In this document: positions 38,101 through 51,600 of the stretch, one piece after another
Layout of the letters: every line of letters begins with the position of its first letter
How positions within the stretch are numbered: position 1 is the stretch's first letter
Assembly (NCBI GenBank): GCA_036023115.1
Contig: JAYKKT010000047.1
Span: forward strand, 539,501-603,500
Source of the DNA: Brasenia schreberi
Lineage: Eukaryota; Streptophyta; Magnoliopsida; Nymphaeales; Cabombaceae
Reading direction: 5' to 3'
Length of the DNA: 64,000 bases
Translations under genes and position numbers: made by a program
The notes under the pieces: generated by a model
Seen by the model: only the letters and a program-made list of their open reading frames with translations
The model's database searches: none
Told to the model about the DNA's origin: nothing

Positions 38101-40250
38101 AATACAGTGTCATCTGCAAATAACATACACCAAGGTACTTCATCTTGAATATGTTTTGTTAACTCATCAATCACCATTATAAATAAGTATGGACTTAAAG
38201 TTGATCCTTGATGTAATCCAATATTAACTTCAAAGAAGTCTGTCATTTCTTCATGAGTCCTCACACATGTTTTTGCACCATCATACATGTCTCTTATAAG
38301 GTTAATGTATGTCAATGGGATACCTCTTTTTTTCCAAGGTTCTCCAAAGAACCTCCCTCGGTATCCTATCGTAAGCTTTTTCTAGATCAATAAATATCAT
38401 GTGAAGGTCTTTCTTTTTTGCTCTAAAATGTTCCATAAGACGTCTCAAAAGGTGAATCGCTTCAACAGTAGACTTGCCTGGCATAAATCCAAATTGGTTT
38501 TCTGTTGTACTTGATACTTATCTTAACCTACGTTCGATAATTCTTTCTCACAATTTTATAGTATGGCTCATTAACTTGATACCTCAATAATTCGCACAAT
38601 TTTGAATGTCTCCCTTGGTCTTATATATAGGTATAAGTGTACTTGCTCTCCATTCCTCAGGCATCTTTTGGTTTTTTCATATTTCCTTAAATAGTCTTGT
38701 GAGCCAAGTGATTCCTATTTCTCCTAGTATTTTCCAAACTTCTATAGGAATATTATCTGGTCCTACCGATTTACCACCCTTCATATGTTTAAGAGCCTCT
38801 TTGACTTCATTCTTTTGAATACGTCGTTAGAAATTGTGGTTTATATACTTTTCTGATTTGACTAACTCTCCTAAGCTAATACTAACATCTTTATTTTCAT
38901 TAAAAAGCTTATAAAATAGTTTTTCTATCTATTTCTTATATCATCATTTGCCACTAGAATTTTTTCATCCTCATCCTTATGCATCTAACAAAATTAAGAT
39001 CTTTAATTTTCTTATCTTAGCTATCCTAAAAATATCTCTTTCACCCTCTTTTGAGTTGAGTTTTTTATATAAATCCTACCAAATTTTAGTTTTTGCTTCA
39101 CTTACAGCCTTTTTCACTTCCTTTTTTACTTTCTTATAAGCCTCTAAAGTTTCACTAGTTTTCTTAGCATAATATAATTTGTAACATGTCCTCTGTGCCT
39201 TATTTTATTTTGCACTACTTCACTCCACTACTAAGCTTCTTTTTGTGCCGGTACACCTCCCTTAGATACACCTAATACATCTTTCGCCACTTTCCTAATA
39301 TGTACAGCCATATTGTTCCACATATCACATGGTGTACTAACATAATTCCAAACATCTCCTTGAAGGACTTTATGTTTAAACATATCACTGGCTGTTTTTC
39401 CTATTAAGTTAACAAAAAACTAATGAATCTAAGGTATCCTACATACATTACGATACAGGAGTTTCTTGTGGTACTCCTTTGTATTGCATAGATTTCTTAA
39501 TCAATATGAAAAAATTCACCAACAACACGAACAAAGCAATTGACAAGGAAAAGGAGAAATGTTATATATGCAGTAGCATGAAAAATGAAAATAGCCAAGT
39601 TCATACACCCAAGAGACAGCTGCACTGAATACGCTTCTTGGATGCACTTTCACGTCCTTTTAACACATTCCTGTAAAACAAGCTCTCAACTGAGATAACC
39701 TTAGCTTACTTGGACCCTGAAACTCAGAACTCTTAGTAGAAATATATCTTTCAGGATGAAATTTGTACAGATAACGTTGGGCATAGGGAAGAAGCCAAGG
39801 AATAAGTGCAATTTTTTCTTGACACTCTGCCAGACAGTAGAAGATTGCTTCGCGAGACACAATCAGCCAAAGAATCCGAAGAATGAGATTCAATTTGGTA
39901 AATTTCCCAGTGAAAGTAAGGTTTCAAATCTTTTTAATAAAACAAAAACCACACCTCTCAAAGGGCAGGAATCCCAATATCTTGCATCAATGGTGCAAGT
40001 TTTGCAAGTATTAACGGCCAAAATACAAATAGTAAATACCACTGAGGTAATTAAATTGCCGTTTCAAGTCCTCATCATCGCACCAACAAATAAGCCCAAA
40101 GTCAGGGTGAAGGCAGACCCATTTGTCTTCTACTGTAGGTAGTATAGTATTTTCAAACCCAAGAATCCAGTCTTTCACACAAGACATTTCTTCTGTTCTT
40201 ACCAATCCAGATTTGATATCATCAGCCCATCTCAGGAAAACCTGTAAAAC
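35122..40250 (-). pseudogene. NOV: NO VEIN (NOV) C-terminal part, decayed, split by a LINE
   Basis: Three blocks read leftward. (a) 40250 to about 39955: VLQVFLRWADDIKSGL, ILPTVEDKWVCLHPDFGLIC, then in another frame PLMQDIGIPAL before a stop. (b) about 39872-39609: VSREAIFY, LPYAQRYLYKFHPERY and, after a one-base shift, VESLFYRNV and RIQCSCLLG, ending at a GTGTAT donor. (c) 36155-35122: SILYVTK, IFLEFSRFFFGGTPDLHFAN, IESFIVESQMVPKLPDDEKA, WPPTDWSTG, SSAFNERAALH and, shifted again, GELVAYK-stop-FTEKHGATSVKWVNE, EYIEVKATVSASKDWF, EWQFAFENGDSYRIARVV: the DUF3883 domain. Known: NOV is a very large plant-specific nuclear protein needed for vein formation and auxin responses. Broken by at least three frameshifts and several stops (TAG at 35387-35385); the N-terminal two thirds is absent from the window. 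A second, intact copy presumably exists elsewhere. Confidence 0.85.
37319..39392 (-). mobile_element. 5'-truncated RTE LINE (copy 2) inside a NOV intron
   Basis: The minus strand matches, nearly base for base, the second half of the full-length LINE at 44-47 kb: the RT region, the C-terminal [20 protein letters not shown] segment, and the tail ending in GTT repeats. It begins at the point equal to about 45275 in the full copy. Perfect 15-bp target-site duplications (TGTTTTTCCTATTAA) lie at 37304-37318 and 39393-39407. The frame is broken repeatedly, so it is dead, but the perfect duplication says it is fairly young. It lies within the intron between NOV blocks b and c. Confidence 0.92.
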
Positions 40251-40848
40251 CTGGCAAGAAATATGATAAAACACAAAACTGTGTTACTACAGAAAAAAAC
40301 ACGAGAATCTGCCCACATAGCTGTACAAATCAATATTGCTTGTTGTTGCAGGAAAAAGCCTTTTCTAGTAAATTTGCATTAGATCCTAGGCTCTAACTGG
40401 CACTATATAAGGAACTAGCTTGTTGGGCAGATTCTGTTCCTATATTGCATAGTTGTGTAATACAGCACGAGAAACTGGCACTATATAAGGAACTGTGTAC
40501 ACAAATTTACTATGTGGCTCTTTTATTATTAAACAATTCCTTATATATATGTTTTTTAATAGCTGTTGCATTAGATCCTAGGCTCTTACTAGTGTTAGAA
40601 ACTTTTTATACATCTTTGAGTTTTGAAATTGAGAAACAAATTTCTATCTTCCAAAATTCAAAAATATTAGTAACATTATTGTTGTTCTAAGATCATATTT
40701 AGTCATGTTGTGTATTGAAAATGGTACGTAGTCATATTCTTCTACACAAACAAGAGAAAAGTAGAAGGCACACCAATTATACAACAGAGAAGGAAGACAT
40801 AATCTTCGTCAATGTTGACTATCTCTACATGGATCACCCAGTAACTGG

Positions 40849-41650
40849 TTGGTTGATCGACTCTTAAGTAACTTGACATATCTCAAAGATCAAAGTGAGA
40901 GCAATAGATCTGAAGGAATAAAAACCTTAAGAGCATTGGACTTTTATGGGCAATAATATTTTTTCTTATGTTCTTGAGGCTTGGTTCTTTAAAGTCTTTG
41001 TACAAGGCATACCAATTATACATACTCATGTATTAATTGTGCACACTATCAGTTCATGTCTTAGTAAAGAAAATGTTTTATGTCAGGTTTGTCTCTGACA
41101 AAGTTACTGTGGGGAAACATGATAGGATAACTTTTCTGGTTTATTTGATGCTGAGCATGGTTTGTTTAAATTGAATATAAATGAAATGAAAATTATTTTG
41201 CTTATAATGATTGTCTATGAAACTCATGTGAATATATGATAAATGCTTGAGGCATATAAGTTTGAATAAGTTTAGAAAGTTAACCAACTTTAACTTATTG
41301 CTTAGTTTTCAAGAAAATATTTTTAATAAGTCTGAGGCATGTATACAAAGAAAAATAATCAAAAAATTATTTCTTAAAGAAATAATTAGGACAACCCTAT
41401 TAAAGATTATTCATATTGATTTATGTGGACCCTTCAGAATAAGATATCATCGTGAAAATATATATTTTATAACCTTTATTGATGATTATTAAAATATATA
41501 TATATATATCTTAGCACATAAGTTCGAGCCACTTGAAATATTCAAAGAATATAAGTAAGAAGTTAAAAATCAATTAGAAAAAACAATGAGAGTCTTAAGG
41601 TCAGACCTAGGTGACGAATATACCTCTAGTAGAAATACTATAAACACTTT
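40849..41650 (+). mobile_element. Ty1/copia pol relic (protease to integrase)
   Basis: Plus strand, with stops and shifts: WLIDS-stop-VT-stop-HISK near 40850 fits the copia protease motif WLIDSGATRHIS; HGLFKLNINEM and RHISLNKFRKLTNFNLL fit the GAG-pre-integrase; CIQRKIIKK, LLKIIHIDLCGPFR, YFITFIDDY and LEIFKEYK, then VLRSDLGDEY fit the integrase core, with both D residues of D-D-E recognisable. Reverse transcriptase is not seen. Dead fragment between NOV and the CXC gene. Confidence 0.8.
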
Positions 41651-41810
41651 AAATATATATTAGAATATGACTATGTCGATGTGCTTCTCTACTCATAATG
41701 AAATATCTTATCATAAGTCATCTTTGAGTCGACCTTTTCTTTTTTCTTCTTATTTTTTTTCTTTCTTTTTTCGATCACATTCATTAATATGAGACAGTTG
41801 ATATCATTAA

Positions 41811-41960
41811 TGTGGGATGTTTCGAGTCGCGAGTCACCGAAAGAATCATAAGTAGGGTGGGACCCTGGATGACTCATTATCATCTATGTGGGAGAGTTTC
41901 GAGTCGTGGGTCGCCAAAGAATGGTTAAGACGATCGTGAGAATCCGCATAAGGAGAAAGT
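41811..41960. repeat. Two diverged direct repeats, 76 bp apart
   Basis: TGTGGGATGTTTCGAGTCG (41811) and TGTGGGAGAGTTTCGAGTCG (41887) are each followed by a similar GAGTCACCGAAAGAATC / GGGTCGCCAAAGAATG stretch. Could be part of a copia LTR or a degenerate minisatellite. Confidence 0.5.
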
Positions 41961-42253
41961 TCCATCGGAGTAATTTTAGTAAAAAGGTATCTGAAGAAAA
42001 GCGTTCTAGTATTTAATAAACAATTAAAACAGATCAAGAAATAATTAAGAATTCTTCGTCCCGTGGTCAAGTCAAGGGAGAGGGAGGCGGTGGGGTCAGG
42101 TGACAGTAGAATTTGGTTGATTCGGATTCTTCCCGCTCATTCTTCTCTCTTTCTCATCGATCCTTCTCTCAGTTGAGAAGGATCACTCTTTTTGCTATCC
42201 GGCCATTCTGAATTTCTCCTCCATCTCTGGGAGTAAAAGAAGGGCGACAGATA

Positions 42254-42608
42254 ATGGCCACTTCGGAGGAAAAGCCTTCAATAGGCCATCGCCTCTCTGC
42301 GTCGTTGGACGACTCTGAGGCAGTCGAGGTACTTGTGTTTTTCTTTTCATTAGTTTTAGTTTTGTTTTTGGCTTCGTCGTGCGGTTTTTTGAGTGGAGTA
42401 GGCGAGTCGGGATTTGGCAAAATTTTGGTGTTCGTCGGAATCGTGAGGTTCTTTGGAGATCGGTTTATCTCGGGGTATTTGGAGTTTCTCGAGTGAATTA
42501 TGCCGTTTTGGTTCTCCCTCTGTCTTCCTGACGATTTTCAGAGTCAATTGGGGTTGTTATGTTGAATTTTAGAGTACCTTAACGTTCAGTGACGGATCTA
42601 ACTGTCTT

Positions 42609-42678
<70 letters not shown>

Positions 42679-45600
42679 GCGCATGATTTGAGGAAACCAG
42701 CGTCAATTTCTTTCATCCTGTATGGTACCTGCTCTGCAAGCCATGTCTGATATTTAGTTTTGAAAAGCCTAGGCTTTTCATGTAGGTACTATACTACATA
42801 TATCCTGTCCCTTATTTTCCAAAGAAAAAGCGAGTCTCAAAGTTTAATTTTCTTTCATGTTATTTCGTCAATGTTGAATTCATGGACCCGGTTCATGCGT
42901 TTCCTTTTTCTCTCATATTCTATCCCTTATTTTTCAAACAATTTGAAAGTTTCCTTCAAACGGGAGAATGTTATCTCTTGGTTTGCATTCACCGACCATT
43001 CTTGCATTCCCTTTTGCTCTTTCCTACTGGATTTTGGAGAGTTTTGGAGATCTTTGAGCTTCGTTTCTATTTTTCGCCACCACCTTCAACTTGTCGTATT
43101 ATCATAAGTTTGAAGTGCTGGTCTTTTTGAGCCTTACTCCGTCATATATTTGACATAGTAGTTGGACTCTGGACCATCCTGCTTATGCATCATTTTATAG
43201 ATCTAAATTTTTTGACTTTGCTTTATAATTTGTGAGTCTGACTTTGCCTTATGGTTGACGAGGACACTTAGTGATTTTGGCATTTTCACAGTGGATCGTT
43301 GACGATTCATATTCTGAAAATTATTAAATTGCTGAAATTTCTTCTGCATGATTTTTTATACTCTTTTGAAACAATAATTACTTTTGTGCATATAAGTTTG
43401 CCATGCAAGCTTAATCTGTGAAATCAATTTTAGTTTGGGTCTTTTATGCGCTTACTGTGCAGCATTATTATTATTGTTATTTTTTGGTTACACTGGGGAG
43501 GCCGAAGCTAGGTATGCACGCGCCAGGAATCTAACTCACACACTTAGTCTGGTGGAGTCGAGAACCCTGCAAGGTGGGCTAACGCCCTGAGTGCACTGTG
43601 CAGAATTCCTGGTATGACGTGTTCTTTTGGGGATTTAATCACTTATTTGTGGTGCTTTTCACACTCCAATTAAATTTCCCAGTATGAAACATTTATATAT
43701 GGAGAATGATGCGAGCTGTTGCTACTCGGCAACTTTGGCCTTCTGCTGATTTTATTTGAGACTCGCTGCTGAACTTTTTTCTTTTTCCCTTCTGCCCCAT
43801 ACCCTTATCCCCATGATGTTCCATGGGTTCTACCAAATCCTTTTTCTTTTTCTTTTTGAACTATTTGATATGGTTAGGTTTGTATTCTGTTGTACAAAAT
43901 ACTTTGGTCAGCTTCCTCTTGTTTATTTGGTGAAGTTGTCTTTCCAAATGATCTGTTGCTCTTCTTTGTCAAAACATTTTCTGTTAGACCTGTTTGCTCA
44001 AGATTGCATTTTGTTTCATTTTAGTCCCTACATGGTATTTCTTTCATTTTGTTGGAACTTTTTAATGCTAACTCCGCCCATGTAAGGGATCACCCTTGCA
44101 TTGCCGGTCCCAAGCCCGGATAAAGGAGGAGGGTTGTGTTAGGCTTCCGACAGCCAGCGTAAAACTTCGTCGGATTTCTACAACATGGATTACAAAAATT
44201 ATGAGCATTGCTTTGGGGTGTCCCCGCCTAGTGACGTGCTGCAGAGCCCGAATGCAGTAAGAAGTAAGCAAGGGCCACTACATTTTCGCCCGAATGTAGT
44301 GAATCAATTGCAGAGAGGGTTCCCACATCCGGGACGGGTGTGGGTAAAGAAGTTAGTCCCGCTACATTGCCGCCCGAATGTAGTGAAAAATTTTCAGAGA
44401 GGGTCTCCGCATTTTGATTATGGACGGATGCGGGGGGTAAGGAAGCTAGTCCTAGATAATAAGATTCGTATTGGTTCTTGGAATATCGGAACATTATCGG
44501 GTAAGCTAATGGAGGTGGTAGATACTATGATTCGGAGAAAGATTCATATTCTATGTTTACAAGAGACAAAATGGGTTGGAGAAAAAGCAAAGGAGATAGA
44601 GGATACAGGTTTTAAATTATGGTACTCAGGTAAAGAAAAGGCCCGAAACGGAGTTGGTATTATCATAAATAAAGATTTAAAGGAGAGTGTAGTAGACATA
44701 CAACGATATGGTGACCGAATCATGACATTGAAATTAGTGTTAGGAGTAGAGGTTTTGAATATAGTTTGTGCTTACGCACCCCAAGTAGGACTAGAAGATA
44801 GTATAAAGACAGTTTTTTGGGAAGAGTTAGATAAGGTGTTTCAAAAGATTCCACAAAGGGAGATGATTTGTTTAGGAGGAGATTTAAATGGACATGTCGG
44901 TAAAGAGGCATTAGGATATCAAGGGATTCATGGAAACTTTGGTTATGGGGATATAAACGAGGAAGGTAGGGAGATTTTAAATTTTGCTATGTCATTTGAT
45001 CTCTTTATAGTCAATACAATCTTCAAAAAACGAGATGAACATTTAATTACTTATAAGAGTGGCTTATCACAAACACAAATTGATTACTTTATTTGTAGAA
45101 AAAAAGATAGAGCGTGTTGTAAAGATTGTAAGGTAATTCCAGGAGAAAGCTTAACCACCCAACATCGACTTTTAGTTATGGATTTACAAATAAAAAAATG
45201 GACAAAGAAGAAAAGAGTGCATTGAGCTATTCAGACTAAATGGTGGAACCTCAAAAGCGAGAAAAAAGATATATTTAAACAAAAAGTCCTTCAAGGAGAT
45301 GTTTGGAATTATGTTGGCACACCCTCTGATATGTGGAACAATATGGCTATACATATTAGGAAAGTGGCGAAAGATGTGTTAGGGGTATCTAAGGGAGGTG
45401 TACCAGCACAAAAAGAAGCTTGGTGGTGGAGTGAAGTAGTACAAAACAAAATCAAGGCAAAGAGGGCATGTTACAAATTACATTATGCTAAGAAAACTAG
45501 TGAAACTTTAGAAGCTTATAAGAAAGCAAAGAAGGAAGCAAAAAAGGCCGTTAGTGAAGCAAAAGCTAAGATTTGGGAGGACTTATATAAAAAACTCAAC

Positions 45601-48600
45601 TCAAAAGAGGGTGAAAGAGATATTTTTAGGATAGCTAGGGCTAGAGATAAGAAAACTAAAGATCTTAATTATGTTAGATGCATAAAAGACGAGGATGAAA
45701 AAATTCTAGTGGCAAATGATGATATAAGAAATAGATGGAAAAACTATTTTTATAATCTTTTTAATGAAAATAAAGATGTTAGTATTAGTTTAGGAGATTT
45801 AGCCAAGTCAGAAAAGTATATAAACCACAATTTCTACCGACGTATTCAAAAGAATGAAGTCAAAGAGGCTCTTAAACATATGAAGAGTGGTAAATCGGTA
45901 GGACCAGATAATATTCCTATAGAAGTTTGGAAAATACTAGGAGAAATAGGAATCACTTGGCTCACAAGACTATTTAATGAAATATGGAAAAACCAAAAGA
46001 TGCCCGAGGAATGGAGAGCAAGTACACTTATACCCGTATATAAGAACAAGGGAGACATTCAAAATTGTGCGAATTATCGAGGTATCAAGTTAATGAGTCA
46101 TACTATGAAATTATGGGAAAGAATTATCGAACGTAGGTTAAGACAAGTATCAAGTACAACAGAGAACCAATTTGGATTTATGCCAGGTAGATCTACTATT
46201 GAAGCGATTCACCTTTTGAGACGTCTTATGGAACATTTTAGAGCAAAAAAGAAAGACCTTCACATGATATTTATTGATCTAGAAAAAGCTTATGATAGGG
46301 TACCGAGGGAGGTTCTTTGGAGAACTTTGGAAAAAAGAGGTATCCCATTGACATATATTAACTTTATAAGAGACATGTATGATGGTGCAAAAACATGTGT
46401 GAGGACTCATGAAGGAACGACAGACTTCTTTGAAGTTAATATTGGGTTACATCAAGGATCAACTTTAAGTCCATACTTGTTTATAATGGTGATGGATGAG
46501 TTAACAAAACATATTCAAGATGAAGTACCTTGGTGTATGTTATTTGCAGATGACATTGTATTAGTGGAGGAGTCTAAGGAAAAAGTTAATAGAAAATTGG
46601 AACTATGGAGAGAAACATTAGAAAACAAAGGCCTCGGACTTAGTAGAACAAAGACAGAATATATGGAATGTAAGTTTGATCATTTGGCTACTTCAGAGGA
46701 CATAGAAATTAAAATTGGCACACATTACATTCCCCAAAAGGAAAGTTTTAAATACCTAGGGTCAATTTTTCAAAGTGATGGAAGAATTGATGGAGATGTT
46801 ACACATAGAATTAATGCTGGTTGGTTAAAATGGAGAGGAGCATAAGGTATTCTTTGTGATAAGAAGATACCATTAAAATTAAAAGGTAAATATTATAGAG
46901 CAGCAATTAGGCCTGCCATGTTTTATGGTTCTGAGTGTTGGGCAGTTAATCATCAACATGAACAAAAGATGTCTGTGACAGAAATAAAGATGTTGAGATG
47001 GATGAGTGGTCATACAAGAAAAGACCGTATACATAATGAGGTTATTAGAAACAAATTAGGAGTGGCACCAATAGAGGATAAAATGAGAGAACATCGTTTA
47101 AGATGGTTTGGACATATAGAACGAAGATCCGAAGAAGAACCTGTAAGAAGGGTAGAAAAACTAAATTTGGAAAGTATTAAAAGAGGTAGAGGACGACCAC
47201 AAAAGTGTTGGAAAGAAACAATAAAGAATGATCTAGCTTATTGGGAGTTAACTGCTAACATGGCACACGATAGGGATCTGTGGAAACAAAGAATCCATGT
47301 AGCCGACCCCGTCTAGTATGGGAAAAGGCTTAGTTATTGTTGTTGTTTGTTGTTGTTGTTGTTGTTGGAACTTTTTAATGCTCATGAGGGCCCAGGAAAA
47401 TCTGGACCATTGCGCATACCTTTGCATTTCGTATTTTGCTCAAATACTTAGTTATTTTGTCGCTGTATTTCTTGTTGTTGATGAGTTGTGATTTGAGCTG
47501 CTCTGGTGGCTGTTTTTGTAACAAGCATGTCCTCATGTTGGAATCAAAATGTGAGGCGATGTTCTTCTTGTTGGTTAGTTATTTTGTTCACTTAGAAAAC
47601 ATGCTGCTTTGAGACCACTATTGGCATCATATTTTCTTGCACACTTGGGAAAAAATCCTAGCCAAATTTTTGATAGTTATCTATGACTTTTCTTTTTGAA
47701 TCTTTTGTTATATTACTGAGGTGCAACCTTAATCTGAATATTATGTATAAATTCTCATAATACTCATTATTGTTAGCATTCTTTTTGGTAAATGAAGTCA
47801 TTGCCTGTTTTTGAAATGCTATATAAGTATGATTCAGTTTCATATCAACCACATGGTTGTATTGGGTACTAATTCGAGTTTTGAATTTTCTGTAATTATC
47901 CTCTTGAGTAATAACTAAGTACCAAAGATGTGCTACTATACAACAGTTATGAATAATTCGCTTTTGCACATGTCCTCATGTTGTTCTTTTACTCTGTTCT
48001 GTTTGAGTGAATATTTTTCACTCTTATTGTTCTGCTCAAGAAGATTGCCTTCTGAAAAAAGTTCTTTCCTTTTGTAGGGATCTCCCTTTTCCAACTACAT
48101 TTCTAATCTGTCTCCTATTAAGCCAGATAAGTCCGTTCATCTTTCACACTCACTCCAAGAGCTCAATTACACTTCTCCATGCGTGTTTGCATCTCCAAAG
48201 ATCACTTCCATGAACCAACCTACTGCCTTAAGAAGGTTCCCCCCCCCCGCCCTGGTTTTCACTATAGTTTTCAAAGTTTCCCTGTCCGGTTGATTTCATT
48301 TCTAAACTAGCTCTCCTAATTCATGTGTTTGTCAGGGATCAGTTTTCTGGTTCATCTGAACTGAAGTTCTCTCCAGATGTTGAAGAAAGCAAGGCATCAA
48401 TGACAGCTAAGATTGTTGTTGAATGTTCTCATTCAAATGAGGCTGCTCCTGAAGTTGAATGTGATAAGGTGCATTCTGCAATCATGCATGAAGATGGTGG
48501 TGCTAGAAGCAGTATGTCATGCTCAGAACATAGCGCCTGCAGTCGTGATGGTTGCAATTCAAATGGTGTCACAAACCTTCCCATCAGACAATCAAGTTTA

Positions 48601-51600
48601 GTCATCGAACCATACCAACATTCAGACCATATTGATAACGGCTCCATGAGCAGTATAACACCTTCCCATAATGTAAAGACAGAATCTAGGGTTCCAATTT
48701 CTTCTATTCTGCAATCACCTGAGGCTGAAGTGCCTTGTGTCCCATCAGCTGTTGTGCAGCTTGTAAATATTTTTGATACTTGTAAAGGTGAACCAGAAAG
48801 ACAGGTTTCACCAGACATGCATTCTTATATAGTTAATACTAGGATCGGGAACAGTATAGGTGATCACAGCCAAATGAATGATGTGGAGCATGTGGGCAAT
48901 TTGGCAGACATGGTTGCTGATGATGTAGGTGACTTTTTTGTTTTTAGTCCACCCACGCAAACAGAGGAAAATTTAGGGCAGTATGGACAAACTTCAAATC
49001 AGAGTGCTAATCTGATTTCATCCTTTGTGCTGAAACACTCTCAAATTGGCACTAATGGGTACAACAACACTCATGATTGCGGTTCTTTGCACTCTACGTA
49101 TATTCACCGTGGACCAGATCCTGGAACTGGTTCCATGGAGCCTTATGGTGGTAAACAGGATGTGGATCTCACGCCCCAATTTCCCTCTACTATGTCGAAG
49201 ACTGTGATAAATGGTGATAAGATTGAGAAAACTGATGATAGGACAATATGTCCCGATGGGTGTTGGATTCCACTTGGCTGTAAGGTATGCAGTGTATTTT
49301 AAAACGCTAATGCCTAACTTCATTCATATGGTCAACCATTCTCCTTTTTTGATGGTTCCATCAAGTGTTTATTTTATTTGACTACATTACTAAGATTGTG
49401 GGCTCTGATGTTGGTCATGTTATTACCCTCATCATCGTAGTTAAAGAGCAGCTAAAGATAACCACAAACTTGACCGCATTTTTTTCTTTCATGTAAAAAC
49501 GAGCTTCAATAACCAAAGAAGAAAAGTGTATTAGCACCTAGATGATAACGGTGCATCAGTTTCTGAGGCTGTCTTTTCTTGGCTTGTCCACCACAATCAC
49601 TTTCTTTTGGAGGGAAACTGTAGAGGAGGAGGATTGTGTACTGTTCCGGATCAGTTCATTGTAAAGACATTCTGGAAGTTTTGGCAGTTAATTACTAACG
49701 TATATTATCTGCTGTAAAAACCAACATGATCTGTTTCTTTCTGTCTTTGCCTGGTCATGCGTTGATGCATTTATTGTTGTGAATGCTTGAGTCGACTCTG
49801 TGGTTTGGAATGAATTCTAGCCATCAATAAATTATGCTACAAAACTTTAGGCGTACTATGGTTATCTGAACATCAGTCTGGAATGACATTGATTGTCTTG
49901 TCTTACAAGCTTCAATTAGATGATGCACATTGATCAAATTTGGGGTAGAGTTATTTTATTGAAGGTAACAGAAAAGGTAAATGAATTATGCATAATTTGC
50001 TAGAAATGTTCTGGAAATCAATAAGGATGATCATAAAGCTATACTGCTGATTGATGCCATGAGCTGCTGAATTACCATTAATGAGAAGTTGTACATGTTA
50101 TGCCACTTAGATTACTGCACCTATTTTTATTGAAAGGATTTATTTGTTTCTTTTGTGGCACAGATTGAGAATCAACAGCTGCGAGGTGTCAGGCGACGCT
50201 GTTTGGTTTTTGAGCCAGCTGAAGGACTAAAAGAGAACATAGAGGGAAATTCTGTGTTCAACGATGCATCTCATCCTGGCAAGCTCTCATCAGATGACAA
50301 GCAGATGATTTCTTGTGATATTAAGTTTAGTTCGAAGAGGACCCTGTCAGGCATTGGATTGCACTTGAATAGTCTGGCAAATCCCTCTTTAGGTGGTAGA
50401 GTGACAAACTGTGAGGCTACAATTTCTGGAAATCAAGTAATGAGCAAAACAAGTTGTCTTTCCCCTCGCAATCCTTCGTGTGTGAACCAAAAGGTTATAG
50501 AGACCACCATGGATTTGAAACCTACCGACAGTGATTCTGATATTTCTGGAGACAAAACCTTTGCACCTCACAGTACAATCGTCCCTACTGCTAGATTCAA
50601 CAATGATATGATTGAGCAAAGCCCGAGGAAGAGGAGGCATGTACCTTTTTGCTTGATCTTGCTATAGGATGCAATCCATGTTATCAATAACATTTTAGCG
50701 CTGCTTAAATGCCGGCTATCAAGTACTTAAGAACTGGTACCCTGATGATTAAAAGATAAGCACAAGTATGACAACTGAATTAATTCTGAAAAGTAGAATA
50801 AAAGTCAATTCAATACATTTCATGAATCTGAATCTTATTCTTAAATTATAAATAGTAAGAATATGAAACTACCGCCCAATCCTGTGGCAGTTCAAGTTTA
50901 ATTTAACAACAATTTTAGAAACTTTGTTTAATAAATAATGAAAAGTTTTAAAACAATTCAAAAAAATCAAGTACCATGAAAATGAGATTTTACCATGTGT
51001 AATTCTGTGTTGAAGTATAATATAAAGGTAATATTTAAATGTTTATATTGTCCAAGTGTTACGAATATCCCTAAGGAAGGAAAGTAATTCTTTGCAAACA
51101 ATTTTAGAAAAAATTTTCATCAGATTTAAGATAAAGTAATACAATGTCTTATTATAAAATTTAAAATATGAAGTGACATAAGCGCATAAGATTTATAGAC
51201 ATGTAAACCCATGGTGATGCATAAAATTTCAATGTTTCTGATTGAATATATAAGAGTTTTCTTTTTGAATCTATAAATTCATTTTTAAATATTTATAATT
51301 TACGCAAATAGGTGGTAATTTACTTATCTACATGACATTTGCTTAAACAATACTACAAGTAAATAAGATGATACTATACTAAAGCTGATATTTTCTGAAT
51401 TATGGTGCCTCAGTGCTAGCTAAGAGCGCTAAAAAAGGAGTATATGCATATCCGTCCCCGTGTCTTGTGCAATTAAATACCTATATATCTTCCTTATAGA
51501 TTTTGTTCCATGCAGACGGAAGGCAACTCAGTCTGTTGAGAGGGAAGGCTGCAAACGCTGCCGCTGCAAGAAGTCAAAATGTTTGAAGCTGTGAGTTTTT

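Noticed and set aside
48429..49323. Minus-strand frames of 129 and 101 codons
   Set aside because: Antisense shadows of CXC exon 3.
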